A stretch of 64,000 nt of DNA from NCBI GenBank assembly GCA_958431815.1, contig CAUASB010000007.1, positions 34,073-98,072 of the forward strand, read 5' to 3'. This DNA comes from an uncultured Eggerthella sp. (lineage in GTDB: Bacteria; Actinomycetota; Coriobacteriia; Coriobacteriales; Eggerthellaceae). The translations under genes were made by a program, and so were the position numbers. Shown in pieces: positions 1 to 8,107 of the stretch; positions within the stretch are counted from its first letter, which is position 1; each line of letters starts with the position of its first letter. Under the pieces are notes generated by a model that was not told where the DNA came from, did no database searches, and saw only the letters and a list, made by a program, of their open reading frames with translations.

Positions 1-855
1 AAGGGCATGCGCGAAGTGCACGACCCGGCCGACTTGGAATCGCAGTTCATGGCTGCCAAGAACGAGGCAATCGCCGCGTTCGGCAACGGCGATGTGTACC
101 TGGAAAAGCTGGTGCTTCGTCCGCGTCACGTCGAGGTTCAGATTCTGGCCGACAAGCACGGCAACCGCATTTCCCTGTGCGAACGCGACTGTTCGCTTCA
201 GCGCCGTCACCAGAAGCTGCTCGAAGAAGCTCCTTCGCCGGCGCTTACCGATGAAATCCGTCGTTCCATGGGCGTTGCCGCGGTTAAGGCCGTCCGCGCC
301 ACGGGCTATGAGAACGCCGGCACCATCGAGTTTCTGCTCGACAGCGACGGCAAGTTCTACTTCATGGAAATGAACACGCGTGTTCAGGTAGAGCATCCCG
401 TATCCGAGCAGATCACTGGCACCGACATCATCAAGGAACAGCTGCGCATCGCCGCAGGCGAGCCTATTTCATGCCTTGATCGTGCGCCGTTTACGCCGTT
501 TGGCCACGCCATGGAGTTCCGCATCAACGCAGAAGACCCCGAGCACGACTTCCGTCCGTGCCCTGGCAACATCACGCGCTTCGAGGTTCCTGGTGGTCCG
601 GGCGTGCGTGTGGAAACCTATATCAAAGAAGGCGACCGCATTTCCCCGTATTACGACTCGATGGTTGCTAAACTGATTGTGTGGGGCATCGATCGTGATG
701 AGTGCATTGCCCGCGGCAAGCGTGCATTGAACGAGTTCCGCATCGAAGGCATTAAAACCACCATTCCCTTCCACTTGGAGGTCCTTGAAAAGGAAGCCTT
801 CGTAGAGGGCAGGGTATTTACCGACTTCATCGAAACCGAAATGGGGGATGAATAA
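1..855 (+). CDS. accC: Acetyl-CoA/acyl-CoA carboxylase, biotin carboxylase subunit (C-terminal part, cut by window start)
   Basis: Biotin carboxylase carries out the ATP- and bicarbonate-dependent carboxylation of biotin on the carrier protein, the first half-reaction of malonyl-CoA (or related acyl-CoA) synthesis in the cytoplasm. The reading frame is open at the left edge and its first codons look like the glycine-rich ATP-grasp loop, so the true start lies outside the window. Visible family motifs are EMNTRVQVEHPVSE, which contributes metal- and ATP-binding residues, and the biotin carboxylase C-terminal domain with EFRINAEDP and YYDSMVAKLIVWG. About 285 residues are present of the usual 450 or so. 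It overlaps or abuts the Asp23/Gls24 gene, suggesting an operon running to dxs. Confidence 0.95.
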   Translation, partial: KGMREVHDPADLESQFMAAKNEAIAAFGNGDVYLEKLVLRPRHVEVQILADKHGNRISLCERDCSLQRRHQKLLEEAPSPALTDEIRRSMGVAAVKAVRATGYENAGTIEFLLDSDGKFYFMEMNTRVQVEHPVSEQITGTDIIKEQLRIAAGEPISCLDRAPFTPFGHAMEFRINAEDPEHDFRPCPGNITRFEVPGGPGVRVETYIKEGDRISPYYDSMVAKLIVWGIDRDECIARGKRALNEFRIEGIKTTIPFHLEVLEKEAFVEGRVFTDFIETEMGDE

Positions 856-856
856 T

Positions 857-1201
857 ATGACAGATATCAATACCGAAAGCATGGCAATCGCGCCTGGCGT
901 AGTGGAGACCATCGTCACCCTTGCTGTACGTGATGTTGCTGGCGTGGCATCGGTTGGTGCCGCACCTTCCGGGATCCGTTCCCTTCTTTCGTTCAAGCAG
1001 TCCGCACAGGGCGTTTCCGTTAACGTTGCCGACGATAACACGGTAGACGTTGCCGTTTCCCTGCGCGTGCTTTCCGGGTATTCCCTGAACGAAATCGCCG
1101 ACAATGTTCGTAAATCTGTGTCTGATGCAGTTCTTTCGCAGGTTGGCCTTACGGTATCGCGCGTGGACATCCGCGTCGACGGCATCGTATTCCAGGATTA
1201 G
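857..1201 (+). CDS. Asp23/Gls24 family envelope stress response protein
   Basis: A 114-residue protein of the Asp23/Gls24 (DUF322) family. Family members are small alkaline-shock or envelope-associated proteins; in Gram-positive bacteria some form membrane-anchored layers, while those next to acc and nusB genes are of unknown function. Diagnostic features are the N-terminal IAPGVVETIVTLAVRDVAGV segment and the C-terminal V.RVDIRVDGIVF strand pattern. I chose the ATG at 857, nine bases after a GGGGG ribosome-binding stretch, rather than the ATG at 848, which sits directly on it. Its stop overlaps the GTG of nusB by one base, so translation is probably coupled. Confidence 0.88.
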   Translation: MTDINTESMAIAPGVVETIVTLAVRDVAGVASVGAAPSGIRSLLSFKQSAQGVSVNVADDNTVDVAVSLRVLSGYSLNEIADNVRKSVSDAVLSQVGLTVSRVDIRVDGIVFQD

Positions 1202-1644
1202 TGGTGTCTGTGTCGAAGGCTTATTCCCAGCACGCAGAACGCACGCTTGCACGTAAGAACGCCCTGCAGATCATGTACCAGGGCGATATCCTTGATAAGA
1301 CTCCCCGCGAGCTTATCGACAACGCTCAGCTTGTTCCCGAAACCCAGGGCCTGGACGACTATGCCCTGATGCTTCTTGATGGCTGCAAAGAAAACCTTGA
1401 GGCAATCGACGAGCTCATCGTTTCCGCAAGCGAGAACTGGGCGCTTGACCGTATGCCGATGGTCGATCGCGCTCTGCTTCGCCTTTCCACGTACGAAATG
1501 CGCTACGTGAAAGATGTTCCAGTATCGGTTTCCATCAACGAGGCCGTAAACCTTGCCAAGGAATTCGGCGGAGACGATTCGCCGCGTTTCATCAACGGCA
1601 TTTTGGGCCGCATCGCTACCCAACTTGAGAGCGAGCAGGCATAA
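1201..1644 (+). CDS. nusB: Transcription antitermination factor NusB
   Basis: NusB, about 147 residues, the normal family size. With NusE (ribosomal protein S10) it binds boxA RNA and assembles the antitermination complex on rRNA operons. The sequence shows the all-helical NusB pattern: an N-terminal ARKNALQIMYQ helix, central NWALDRMPMVDRALLRL, and C-terminal VPVSVSINEAVNLAKEFG followed by FINGILGRI. Three GTG codons (1201, 1204, 1210) could start it; I keep the first because it overlaps the upstream stop codon. The xseB ATG overlaps its stop codon, so it sits in the middle of a tightly packed operon. Confidence 0.95.
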   Translation: MVSVSKAYSQHAERTLARKNALQIMYQGDILDKTPRELIDNAQLVPETQGLDDYALMLLDGCKENLEAIDELIVSASENWALDRMPMVDRALLRLSTYEMRYVKDVPVSVSINEAVNLAKEFGGDDSPRFINGILGRIATQLESEQA

Positions 1645-1880
1645 TGGAATCAAAGGCTCCTCAGACGTTCGAGGACATAAAAGCACGCCTTGATGAAATC
1701 GTGGCGGCTGTCAGCGACGAGGAGCTTCCTCTTGATGAGGCTTTGGGCCTGTATGAGGAAGCGGTGGGCATAGGCTTAACCGCTTCTCGCATCATGGAAG
1801 AGGGAATTGCTGCTAAGGAAGCCGAATCTGCCGAGGCGCAAGCTTCGGCAGATTTGGATACTTCGTCTTCGGACGAATAG
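1644..1880 (+). CDS. xseB: Exodeoxyribonuclease VII small subunit
   Basis: A 78-residue protein matching the exonuclease VII small subunit. In the known enzyme several small subunits coat the large XseA subunit and allow processive bidirectional digestion of single-stranded DNA. Family signs are the N-terminal FEDIKARLDEIVAAV helix, the EELPLDEALGLYEEAVG motif, and an acidic serine-rich tail. Its start overlaps the nusB stop (TAATG). No xseA is visible in this window; it may lie upstream of accC or elsewhere. Confidence 0.9.
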   Translation: MESKAPQTFEDIKARLDEIVAAVSDEELPLDEALGLYEEAVGIGLTASRIMEEGIAAKEAESAEAQASADLDTSSSDE

Positions 1881-1893
1881 GAGGAGGTGCCGT

Positions 1894-3768
1894 ATGGCTC
1901 GCATACTTGACTCCATAGATTCCCCCGACAAGCTAAAGCTCCTCACTGACGAGGAGCTTTCTATACTGGCGAAGGAAATCCGTGAGGAGATTATCAATGT
2001 CACCTCGAAAACGGGTGGCCATGTGGCTTCCAGCCTTGGTGCAGTAGACATCATTCTGGCCGTTCATTCGCTTATCGATTCTCCCCATGACCGGTTCCTG
2101 TTTGATGTGGGGCATCAGTCGTATGCCCATATGCTGATTACGGGGCGTTTGAAGGAATTTCCGACGTTGCGTCAATACAAGGGGCTTTCCGGTTTCCCGA
2201 AGCCGCACAGCAACCCTCACGACGTGCATCCTTCCGGTCATGCTTCCGATTCGCTTTCAGTTGCCTGTGGGTTGGCACGCGCACGCGACTTGCGTGGCGA
2301 TGATCAGAAGATCGTCGCTCTGATCGGTGATGCGTCGCTGGCGGGCGGTATGGCATTTGAGGCCTTAAACGATATCGGGCAGGCGCAAACGCCGCTGGTG
2401 ATCATCTTGAACGATAACGAGATGAGCATTTCACGCAACGTGGGCGCCATGGCAATGCATCTGGGTGCACTGCGCGTTTCCAGCAACTACCGCAAGAGCC
2501 GCGACAACATGCAGGACTTCATGGAGAATTCCTTAGGCGTTGCCGGCAAAGCCATGGTGAAGCTGGGCAAGACGGCAAAGGAATCGCTGAAGCAGTTCGT
2601 TATGCCCGACTCCATGCTCTTCGAACAGCTGGGCATTGTGTGCACGCCTCCCGTAGACGGGCACGATATCACCGCTTTAAGGCGCACCATCGGCCATGCT
2701 TTGGAATCGGACGTTCCGGTTTTGGTACATGTGGTTACGAAGAAGGGCGCCGGGTATGCTCCCGCAGAGGCGGAGCCTTCGCGTTTCCACGGCATTGGAC
2801 CTTACGACATCGCCACGGGTGCTTCCCTGAAGCCCAAGCCCAAGGCGCTTACCTATACGCAGGCATTTACGAAGGCATTTGAAAAGGAAGCGCAGCTCGA
2901 CGATCGCATCTGCGCCATTTCTGCTGCCATGATCGACGGCACAGGGTTGCGCTCTTTTGCCAACGCCCATCCTGATCGTTGTTTCGATGTGGGCATTGCC
3001 GAAGGTCATGCCGTGGGCATGGCAAGTGGCCTGGCCCTTGGCGGCAGGAAGCCCGTTGTGGCGCTGTACTCGACGTTCCTTCAGCGCGCCATCGACCAGA
3101 CGATCATCAACGTTGCGCTTGAAAAGCTCGATGTGGTGTTTGCCATCGACCGTGCGGGTTTGGTGGGCGACGACGGCCCCACGCATCATGGCATGTTCGA
3201 CATGGCTCTGCTGCGCTGCGTTCCCAACCTGAAGATTCTGGCTCCTTCCAACGAAGCCGAGCTGGCGCATGCCCTTCATACGGCGCTGAAGCTGGAAGGC
3301 CCTGTTGCCCTGCGTTACCCGCGTGGTGAAGCGATGGGCGTCCCCATGCCCGATGATGCCCTGATGATGAAGCCGGGCAAGTCGCGGGTGCTGCGTGAGG
3401 GCGATGATGCGGCGATTTTGGCGTTTGGCCGCATGGCTAACTACGCTGCTGATGCCGCTGAGCTGCTTTCCAGGCAGGGATGCTCGGTGCGCGTGGTGGA
3501 TATGCGTTGGGTAAAACCGCTCGATCTTGAAGCCATTGCGGCTGCAGCGGAAACGGGTGTTGTGGTAACCGTGGAAGACGGCGTGCGCATCGGCGGCGCT
3601 GGCGAAGGGGTTGCCGAAGCATTGGCGCTGATGGGTGCCAAGGCCAAGGTGAAGGTGCTGGGCTTGCCCGATAGCTTCGTTGCGCAGGGCAAGGTGAACC
3701 AGCTGTTCGCCGATGTTGGCATCGATGCCGAAGGCATTGCGAAGGCGGTTGCCGGTTTGCTGGATTAA
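1894..3768 (+). CDS. dxs: 1-deoxy-D-xylulose-5-phosphate synthase
   Basis: Dxs, 624 residues, condenses pyruvate and glyceraldehyde 3-phosphate in the first step of the MEP isoprenoid pathway, using thiamine diphosphate. The ATG at 1894 follows an AGGAGGT ribosome-binding site; the open frame upstream of it is not conserved. Visible motifs are DVGHQSYAHML, HPSGHASDSLS, the thiamine diphosphate motif ending ILNDNEMSIS, the central transketolase domain with GIAEGHAVGMASGLA, and the C-terminal VEDGVRIGGAGEGVAE. The usual GDG of the cofactor motif reads GDA here (residues 145-147), a conservative but notable change. It closes the acc-nusB-xseB string. Confidence 0.96.
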   Translation: MARILDSIDSPDKLKLLTDEELSILAKEIREEIINVTSKTGGHVASSLGAVDIILAVHSLIDSPHDRFLFDVGHQSYAHMLITGRLKEFPTLRQYKGLSGFPKPHSNPHDVHPSGHASDSLSVACGLARARDLRGDDQKIVALIGDASLAGGMAFEALNDIGQAQTPLVIILNDNEMSISRNVGAMAMHLGALRVSSNYRKSRDNMQDFMENSLGVAGKAMVKLGKTAKESLKQFVMPDSMLFEQLGIVCTPPVDGHDITALRRTIGHALESDVPVLVHVVTKKGAGYAPAEAEPSRFHGIGPYDIATGASLKPKPKALTYTQAFTKAFEKEAQLDDRICAISAAMIDGTGLRSFANAHPDRCFDVGIAEGHAVGMASGLALGGRKPVVALYSTFLQRAIDQTIINVALEKLDVVFAIDRAGLVGDDGPTHHGMFDMALLRCVPNLKILAPSNEAELAHALHTALKLEGPVALRYPRGEAMGVPMPDDALMMKPGKSRVLREGDDAAILAFGRMANYAADAAELLSRQGCSVRVVDMRWVKPLDLEAIAAAAETGVVVTVEDGVRIGGAGEGVAEALALMGAKAKVKVLGLPDSFVAQGKVNQLFADVGIDAEGIAKAVAGLLD

Positions 3769-3845
3769 CGCGCTAGGTCGCGCTCTACATACACAAAGAT
3801 TGTTCAGGGGCTGCATTGGCCCCTGTTTGCTGCTAAGGAGGCGTG

Positions 3846-4568
3846 ATGGGAAACGAAGCCATTCAAAAATGGATGGAAGATGCTCCACAGGAGGTTGCGT
3901 TGCAATGCCAGGCTTTGCTGGATGAAGTGCAGCGTCTGCGCTTGGATGAAACGATCTACCCTGCTCAAGATGACATTCTGAATGCCTTGAAGTACACGGC
4001 CCCGGAAAAGGTGCGTGCGGTTATCTTGGGTCAAGACCCGTACCATGGTCCCCATCAGGCGATGGGTCTTTCATTTTCCGTTCCCGCAGGGGAAAAGCTG
4101 CCGCCGAGTTTGCGGAACATTTACAAGGAGTTGGTAGCGGATGTGGGCTGCGAGGCTCCTTCGAGCGGCGATTTGACGTCATGGGCCAAGCAGGGTGTGT
4201 TGCTGCTGAACACCACGCTTACCGTGCGAGAGCACGCTGCCAATTCCCACAGCAAGCTGGGTTGGCAGGTGCTTACCACCTATTTGGTTGAGCAGTGCTT
4301 TCGCCTGCCGCAGCCGATAGTGTTCTTGGCGTGGGGCAGGCATGCTGTAAAGCTGATAGAAGATACTCAGGCAAACGTATCTGCCGATGATGCCGCAGCC
4401 TGCGCCAACAAATTCATACTGAAGTCAACGCACCCATCGCCCCTTTCCGCCACTAAAAAGGGTGGGGAGTTGGAGCCCTTCATTGGGTCGCGTCCTTTTT
4501 CGCGTGCCAATCAGCTGTTAAGCGAAAACGGCTCTGAACCCATCGTCTGGGAAAGCGTGTGTCGCTAG
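3846..4568 (+). CDS. ung: Uracil-DNA glycosylase (family 1)
   Basis: Removes uracil from DNA at the start of base excision repair. The 240-residue product has the family 1 signatures: the water-activating loop GQDPYHG with the catalytic aspartate at about residue 64, the LLLNTTLTV uracil-binding segment, and the C-terminal HPSPLSA DNA-intercalation loop. I start at the ATG at 3846 because an AAGGAGG site ends just upstream; a GTG directly before it is also in frame. It lies about 80 bases after dxs and may be transcribed with it. Confidence 0.96.
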   Translation: MGNEAIQKWMEDAPQEVALQCQALLDEVQRLRLDETIYPAQDDILNALKYTAPEKVRAVILGQDPYHGPHQAMGLSFSVPAGEKLPPSLRNIYKELVADVGCEAPSSGDLTSWAKQGVLLLNTTLTVREHAANSHSKLGWQVLTTYLVEQCFRLPQPIVFLAWGRHAVKLIEDTQANVSADDAAACANKFILKSTHPSPLSATKKGGELEPFIGSRPFSRANQLLSENGSEPIVWESVCR

Positions 4569-4813
4569 ACGAGTGCAACACCTCAAAGAAGGACTGCCGC
4601 TCAATTGTGCATGATCAGGGGGTCGCCAACCTTGGGCGCATAATTGCCCTTCTGGATGACCGTTGTATGGAACGGCATTTATTCTGCCAGTTGATGAAGC
4701 GTGCGTCCTCTGTTGGCTGTCTGATGAAACCGCCTTTCAGGATGCCTTGACAAGATAAGCAACGCCGCGTATCTTAATTTTTTTGTTCAGCATGAGAAGA
4801 AAGGAATGTGGCG
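4569..4813 (+). other. Intergenic stretch between ung and the AEC carrier gene
   Basis: This 245-base gap holds no gene I can support. A short open frame (63 codons) begins inside the ung tail but has no ribosome-binding site and no recognisable pattern. A run of six T at 4779-4784 occurs near the end without an obvious stem before it. An AAGGA site at 4801-4805 serves the next gene. Confidence 0.5.
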
Positions 4814-5749
4814 ATGGCGGAGATTAGCGAAGCGCTGGGCCAAATGGTCATCATGCTGGCAATTGCCATCGGTGGCTTTATCGCTACGAAAGTGGGTGTC
4901 TTGCGCCATGAGCAGGTGTCCGGCTTCACCCGCCTGCTGCTCAACATCACGCTTCCGTGCATGCTGCTTGCCTCGGTGAACAGCATGAAAGGCGCCACGC
5001 TGGAAACAATGGGCATTGCCGGTTTGTTGGCCCTGTTCCAGTTCTTCGCTCTTATGCTGTGCGCAATGCTATGCAACGTGCTGTTCAGAACGCCGCGCGA
5101 AGAGCGTTCCATCTACATCTTCATGGCCATTTGCACCAACACCGGTTTTATTGGCTTGCCGGTAATCAGCTCTATCTATGGCTCCGACTCAGTGCTGTTC
5201 TGCGGCATTTTCATTGCGGTGCTGGCGTTTTTCGTGTATTCAGTGGGCTTTGGCGCCTTGGTGCCGCGTAAACCCGGCGAAAAGGCGAAGATTCCCTGGA
5301 AGGCCATGATGAACCCTGCCATGGTCGCCTCGGTGGTGTCTATTGCATTGGTTCTGCTGGGCTTCGAATTTCCACCCGTTGCGGAAAAGGGCCTTTCCCT
5401 GGTGGGCAACATCACGGCACCGGTTGCCATGCTCATGGTGGGCATCATCATCGCCAACGCGCGCCTTGCCGATGTGTTCAAGGAATGGCGCCTGTATCCC
5501 TTTATCGTAATCAGGCAGCTTATCGTGCCTGCAGCTCTGTTCCTGGGGCTGAATGCTTTGGGCATCGATCATCTGCTGGCGGGCGTGTTCGTTATCATGT
5601 TCGCTATGCCGGTAGGCTCTATGGCTCCGGCGTTTGCGCAGATGATGGGGCGCGACCCGCAGCTGCCGGCACGTGGCACCGTGCTTTCGACGCTTTCGTC
5701 GTTTGTGGTGGTGCCGTTGCTGGTTGCGTGGATGACGGTGATGGGCTAA
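4814..5749 (+). CDS. AEC family transporter (auxin efflux carrier-type)
   Basis: A 311-residue membrane protein of the AEC (membrane transport protein, Mem_trans) family, which includes malate and other small organic acid carriers. About ten hydrophobic segments are visible, with the family pattern of a conserved N-terminal GGFIATKVGVL, the central ICTNTGFIGLPVISSIYG and the C-terminal MPVGSMAPAFAQMMG. I place the start at the ATG at 4814, eight bases after AAGGA; a GTG at 4808 is in frame but too close to that site. Substrate cannot be told from sequence. A second AEC gene lies at the far end of the window. Confidence 0.88.
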   Translation: MAEISEALGQMVIMLAIAIGGFIATKVGVLRHEQVSGFTRLLLNITLPCMLLASVNSMKGATLETMGIAGLLALFQFFALMLCAMLCNVLFRTPREERSIYIFMAICTNTGFIGLPVISSIYGSDSVLFCGIFIAVLAFFVYSVGFGALVPRKPGEKAKIPWKAMMNPAMVASVVSIALVLLGFEFPPVAEKGLSLVGNITAPVAMLMVGIIIANARLADVFKEWRLYPFIVIRQLIVPAALFLGLNALGIDHLLAGVFVIMFAMPVGSMAPAFAQMMGRDPQLPARGTVLSTLSSFVVVPLLVAWMTVMG

Positions 5750-5794
5750 CGCGGGTATACTGCTTTAATCAGCAGTTTTGTTTCAGGAGGCCCT

Positions 5795-7096
5795 GTGCCT
5801 GATTTCGCCAAACCCTTCAACCGGGTGTTCTTCCTTCTGTGCGTTTTGATTACCGGCGCGCTTGCGGGTGCATTCGTATGGTCGTTTTTCTTCTTGATGG
5901 ACAGCGGCATTGAGTTCTTATGGCAAACCGTGCCCGCCTGGCTTGGCTCGCTTACCGCCGATACGTTCCCTGTCTTATCGCAAGGTCCTTTCGGGTTCAT
6001 CCCGTATCCGCTTGTCGTGTGTGTGGTGGGCGGCGTGGTGATAGGGCTGTACGCGAAGCACGTGAAGGTCGAGCCTGAAGAGCTTACCAAGGTGATGGCG
6101 CAGGTGAAGGAAACTGGCCGCTACGACTATAGCCAGATAGGCAAGCTTTCCCTTGCGGCGTTGCTTCCGCTGCTTTTCGGCGGCAGCGTGGGTCCCGAGG
6201 CGGGCCTCACCGGGGTTATTGCGGGGTTGTGCACCTGGGTGGGCGATCGCATGCGCCGCTTCGGGTCAGACTTCCGCGCTCTTACCGTGGCAGGTACCCA
6301 AGCAGCGTTGACGGCGGTGTTCACCGCGCCCCTGTACGGTTTCGTGGCGCCGCTTTCCGGCAGTGCCGATGGCGCCAACAGCGATCAAATCGAATTTCCC
6401 AAGGCTCAGAAGGCAGTGGTGTACCTGTGTGCCATTGTTGGTGCTCTGGGTGCGTTTCTCATACTGGGCCAGCTGTTCGGCGGCGGTGGCGGCCTGCCGC
6501 GTTTCGATGCGGTGGAAGTGGGTGGCTATGAGCTTGCCTTGCTGGTGCCGCTTGCCCTGGCAGGTACTGCTTGCGGTTGGGTGTTCCATGCGGCGAACAA
6601 GGGCTCCAAATGCCTTTCGGAAACTATGGGCAGCCGTCCGGTGCTTAAGGCGGTTCTGGCGGGCGCGGTGCTGGCGTTGTGCGGCATGGCCTTGCCCTAC
6701 GCCATGTTTGCCGGCGAAGCGCAAGCACATTACCTGATGGTGGGCTACACCGCCATCCCGGCTGCTGCGCTCATCGCAACAGGGTTCGTGAAAAGTGCGC
6801 TGACGCCTACGTGCCTTAACCTGGGATGGTGTGGCGGTCATTTCTTCCCCGTTATCTTTTCCGGTATCAGCCTGGGGTACGGCTTTGCGCTGTTTACTGG
6901 CGCTGAGCCGGTGTTCTGCGTTGCCGCCTGCACCGCGGCGCTCATGGGCGCGGTGATGCGCCAGCCTGTTATGGCAGCCTTGCTGCTTATCATGTGCTTC
7001 CCGTTGAAAGGCGTGGCGGTGATGCTTGTTGCTGCGGTTATTGGAGCGGCCATTCCGTTGCCGCGCGCTTTGAGGCCTGCGGAAGAGAAGTGCTAG
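5795..7096 (+). CDS. ClC-family ion channel/antiporter-like membrane protein
   Basis: A 433-residue polytopic protein with ClC (voltage-gated chloride channel) family features. Evidence is the GGSVGPEAGL segment, which keeps the gating glutamate (about residue 135) at the position of the usual GREGP motif, and the late GGHFFPVIFSG segment, matching GxFxP. I do not see the first GSGIP anion-coordinating motif, so anion selectivity may differ from classical members. The start is GTG at 5795 preceded by CAGGAGG. It follows the AEC gene by 45 bases. A bidirectional terminator follows at 7164-7199. Confidence 0.85.
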   Translation: MPDFAKPFNRVFFLLCVLITGALAGAFVWSFFFLMDSGIEFLWQTVPAWLGSLTADTFPVLSQGPFGFIPYPLVVCVVGGVVIGLYAKHVKVEPEELTKVMAQVKETGRYDYSQIGKLSLAALLPLLFGGSVGPEAGLTGVIAGLCTWVGDRMRRFGSDFRALTVAGTQAALTAVFTAPLYGFVAPLSGSADGANSDQIEFPKAQKAVVYLCAIVGALGAFLILGQLFGGGGGLPRFDAVEVGGYELALLVPLALAGTACGWVFHAANKGSKCLSETMGSRPVLKAVLAGAVLALCGMALPYAMFAGEAQAHYLMVGYTAIPAAALIATGFVKSALTPTCLNLGWCGGHFFPVIFSGISLGYGFALFTGAEPVFCVAACTAALMGAVMRQPVMAALLLIMCFPLKGVAVMLVAAVIGAAIPLPRALRPAEEKC

Positions 7097-7163
7097 CCCC
7101 TGGTAGGGAAGCCTATTTGCTTAAGCGGTGGCGCGCGCATGCCAGCCGATTCCGAAAAAAGAG

Positions 7164-7199
7164 CGAGCCCGCATTTTCTAGGAGATGCGGGCTCGTTTT
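7164..7199. terminator. Bidirectional intrinsic terminator between the ClC gene and the convergent membrane protein gene
   Basis: Perfect 11-base inverted repeat CGAGCCCGCAT / ATGCGGGCTCG (7164-7174 and 7185-7195) with a 10-base loop. TTTT follows on the plus strand and AAAAAA (7155-7160) precedes, giving a U-run on the minus strand. It lies between two convergent genes. Confidence 0.85.
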
Positions 7200-7226
7200 G
7201 CATTTCGCTGCGATACGGGTTGTGTA

Positions 7227-7922
7227 CTAGATGTTCAATCCGTTCAGTATGCAATATCCGTCAAAGGCAACGGTTGCCACGATTGTGATGGCAAGGGAAA
7301 GTGCGCGCATGTTGCCTTTCTTCTGAATGCCGATGTTCATCAGCGCGATTGCGGCAAAGCAGAACAGCACGGTAAGAAGGTGACGGGGAAACGGCGCGAA
7401 GCTGATGGGTGAGAACATCACGGAAAGGTAATGCATGGAAACGATGGCAAGGATAGCCCCCGCTAAGCCGAGTATCACCGCACCCAGGGCGTTTTGCTTC
7501 TTCGCGTAGTAGGCGATGAAGCCGCCGGGCAGGGTGAGGAAGGTTGCAGGGAGCCAGGTGGTGGTCCAGTACGACATTCCCAAGGCAAACCCCAGCGTGG
7601 GGATTTCAACCAGGTAGATAAGGGGCTGGCTTATTAGGAAGAACACGAAGCATTTCGCGGCAGCTTCAAGCCCGCTTTTGCAGTTCGTGACGATGAGAAA
7701 CGCGAACAGCACCCACCATTCGAAGGAGACGGCGATATCCCTGAACGAGGTTTCCTCCAAAACGGGAACCTGGTTGATAAGGCCCACGAACACGCCGATT
7801 CCCACGGCGAAGATGATGACGTGCTTCCAGCTCATGTCGAGCCCACCGAAGAGCTTCGAGAGCTTATCGATGAACGACGAGGAAGCTGGGGCAGGGGAGC
7901 TGTGCTTTGGTTGGTTGGACAT
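7227..7922 (-). CDS. Polytopic membrane protein of unknown function
   Basis: A 231-residue protein I do not recognise. After a polar serine- and proline-rich tail of about 30 residues it has six or so hydrophobic segments, with the motif TNCKSGLEAAAKC between the second and third. A GXXXG-rich segment (TLPGGFIAYYAKK) lies in the middle. The ATG at 7922 has a GGAGGAAT ribosome-binding site. It is convergent with the ClC gene and co-directional with the SulP gene, about 180 bases downstream of that gene's terminator. A transport or small-molecule role is possible but not shown. Confidence 0.7.
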   Translation of the reverse strand: MSNQPKHSSPAPASSSFIDKLSKLFGGLDMSWKHVIIFAVGIGVFVGLINQVPVLEETSFRDIAVSFEWWVLFAFLIVTNCKSGLEAAAKCFVFFLISQPLIYLVEIPTLGFALGMSYWTTTWLPATFLTLPGGFIAYYAKKQNALGAVILGLAGAILAIVSMHYLSVMFSPISFAPFPRHLLTVLFCFAAIALMNIGIQKKGNMRALSLAITIVATVAFDGYCILNGLNI

Positions 7923-8045
7923 AATTCCTCCGTATGGGATGCGAGGTGAGAGCGTGAACAGCTCGGGGTAAGGTCAATTCGCATTACCGTATCCGACTTA
8001 ACGTATCAGAATCGCATCACAGGCTAGTTCGTCGACAATACAATA

Positions 8046-8080
8046 CGGCCCGATGCGCTGGGCTGGTGCGCATCGGGCCG
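8046..8080 (-). terminator. Hairpin terminator after the SulP gene
   Basis: Perfect 13-base inverted repeat (8046-8058 and 8068-8080, arms CGGCCCGATGCGC / GCGCATCGGGCCG) with a nine-base loop, 28 bases beyond the SulP stop codon on the minus strand. The following sequence is only moderately T-rich, so termination may be partial. Confidence 0.65.
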
Positions 8081-8107
8081 TGTGGGAACTGGGCAAGGGC
8101 GTAAGCG

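Noticed and set aside
2677..3888. 403-codon minus-strand frame over dxs and ung
   Set aside because: No conserved pattern and covers parts of two real genes; shadow.
4559..4750. 63-codon frame after ung
   Set aside because: GTG start within the ung tail, no ribosome-binding site, no pattern.
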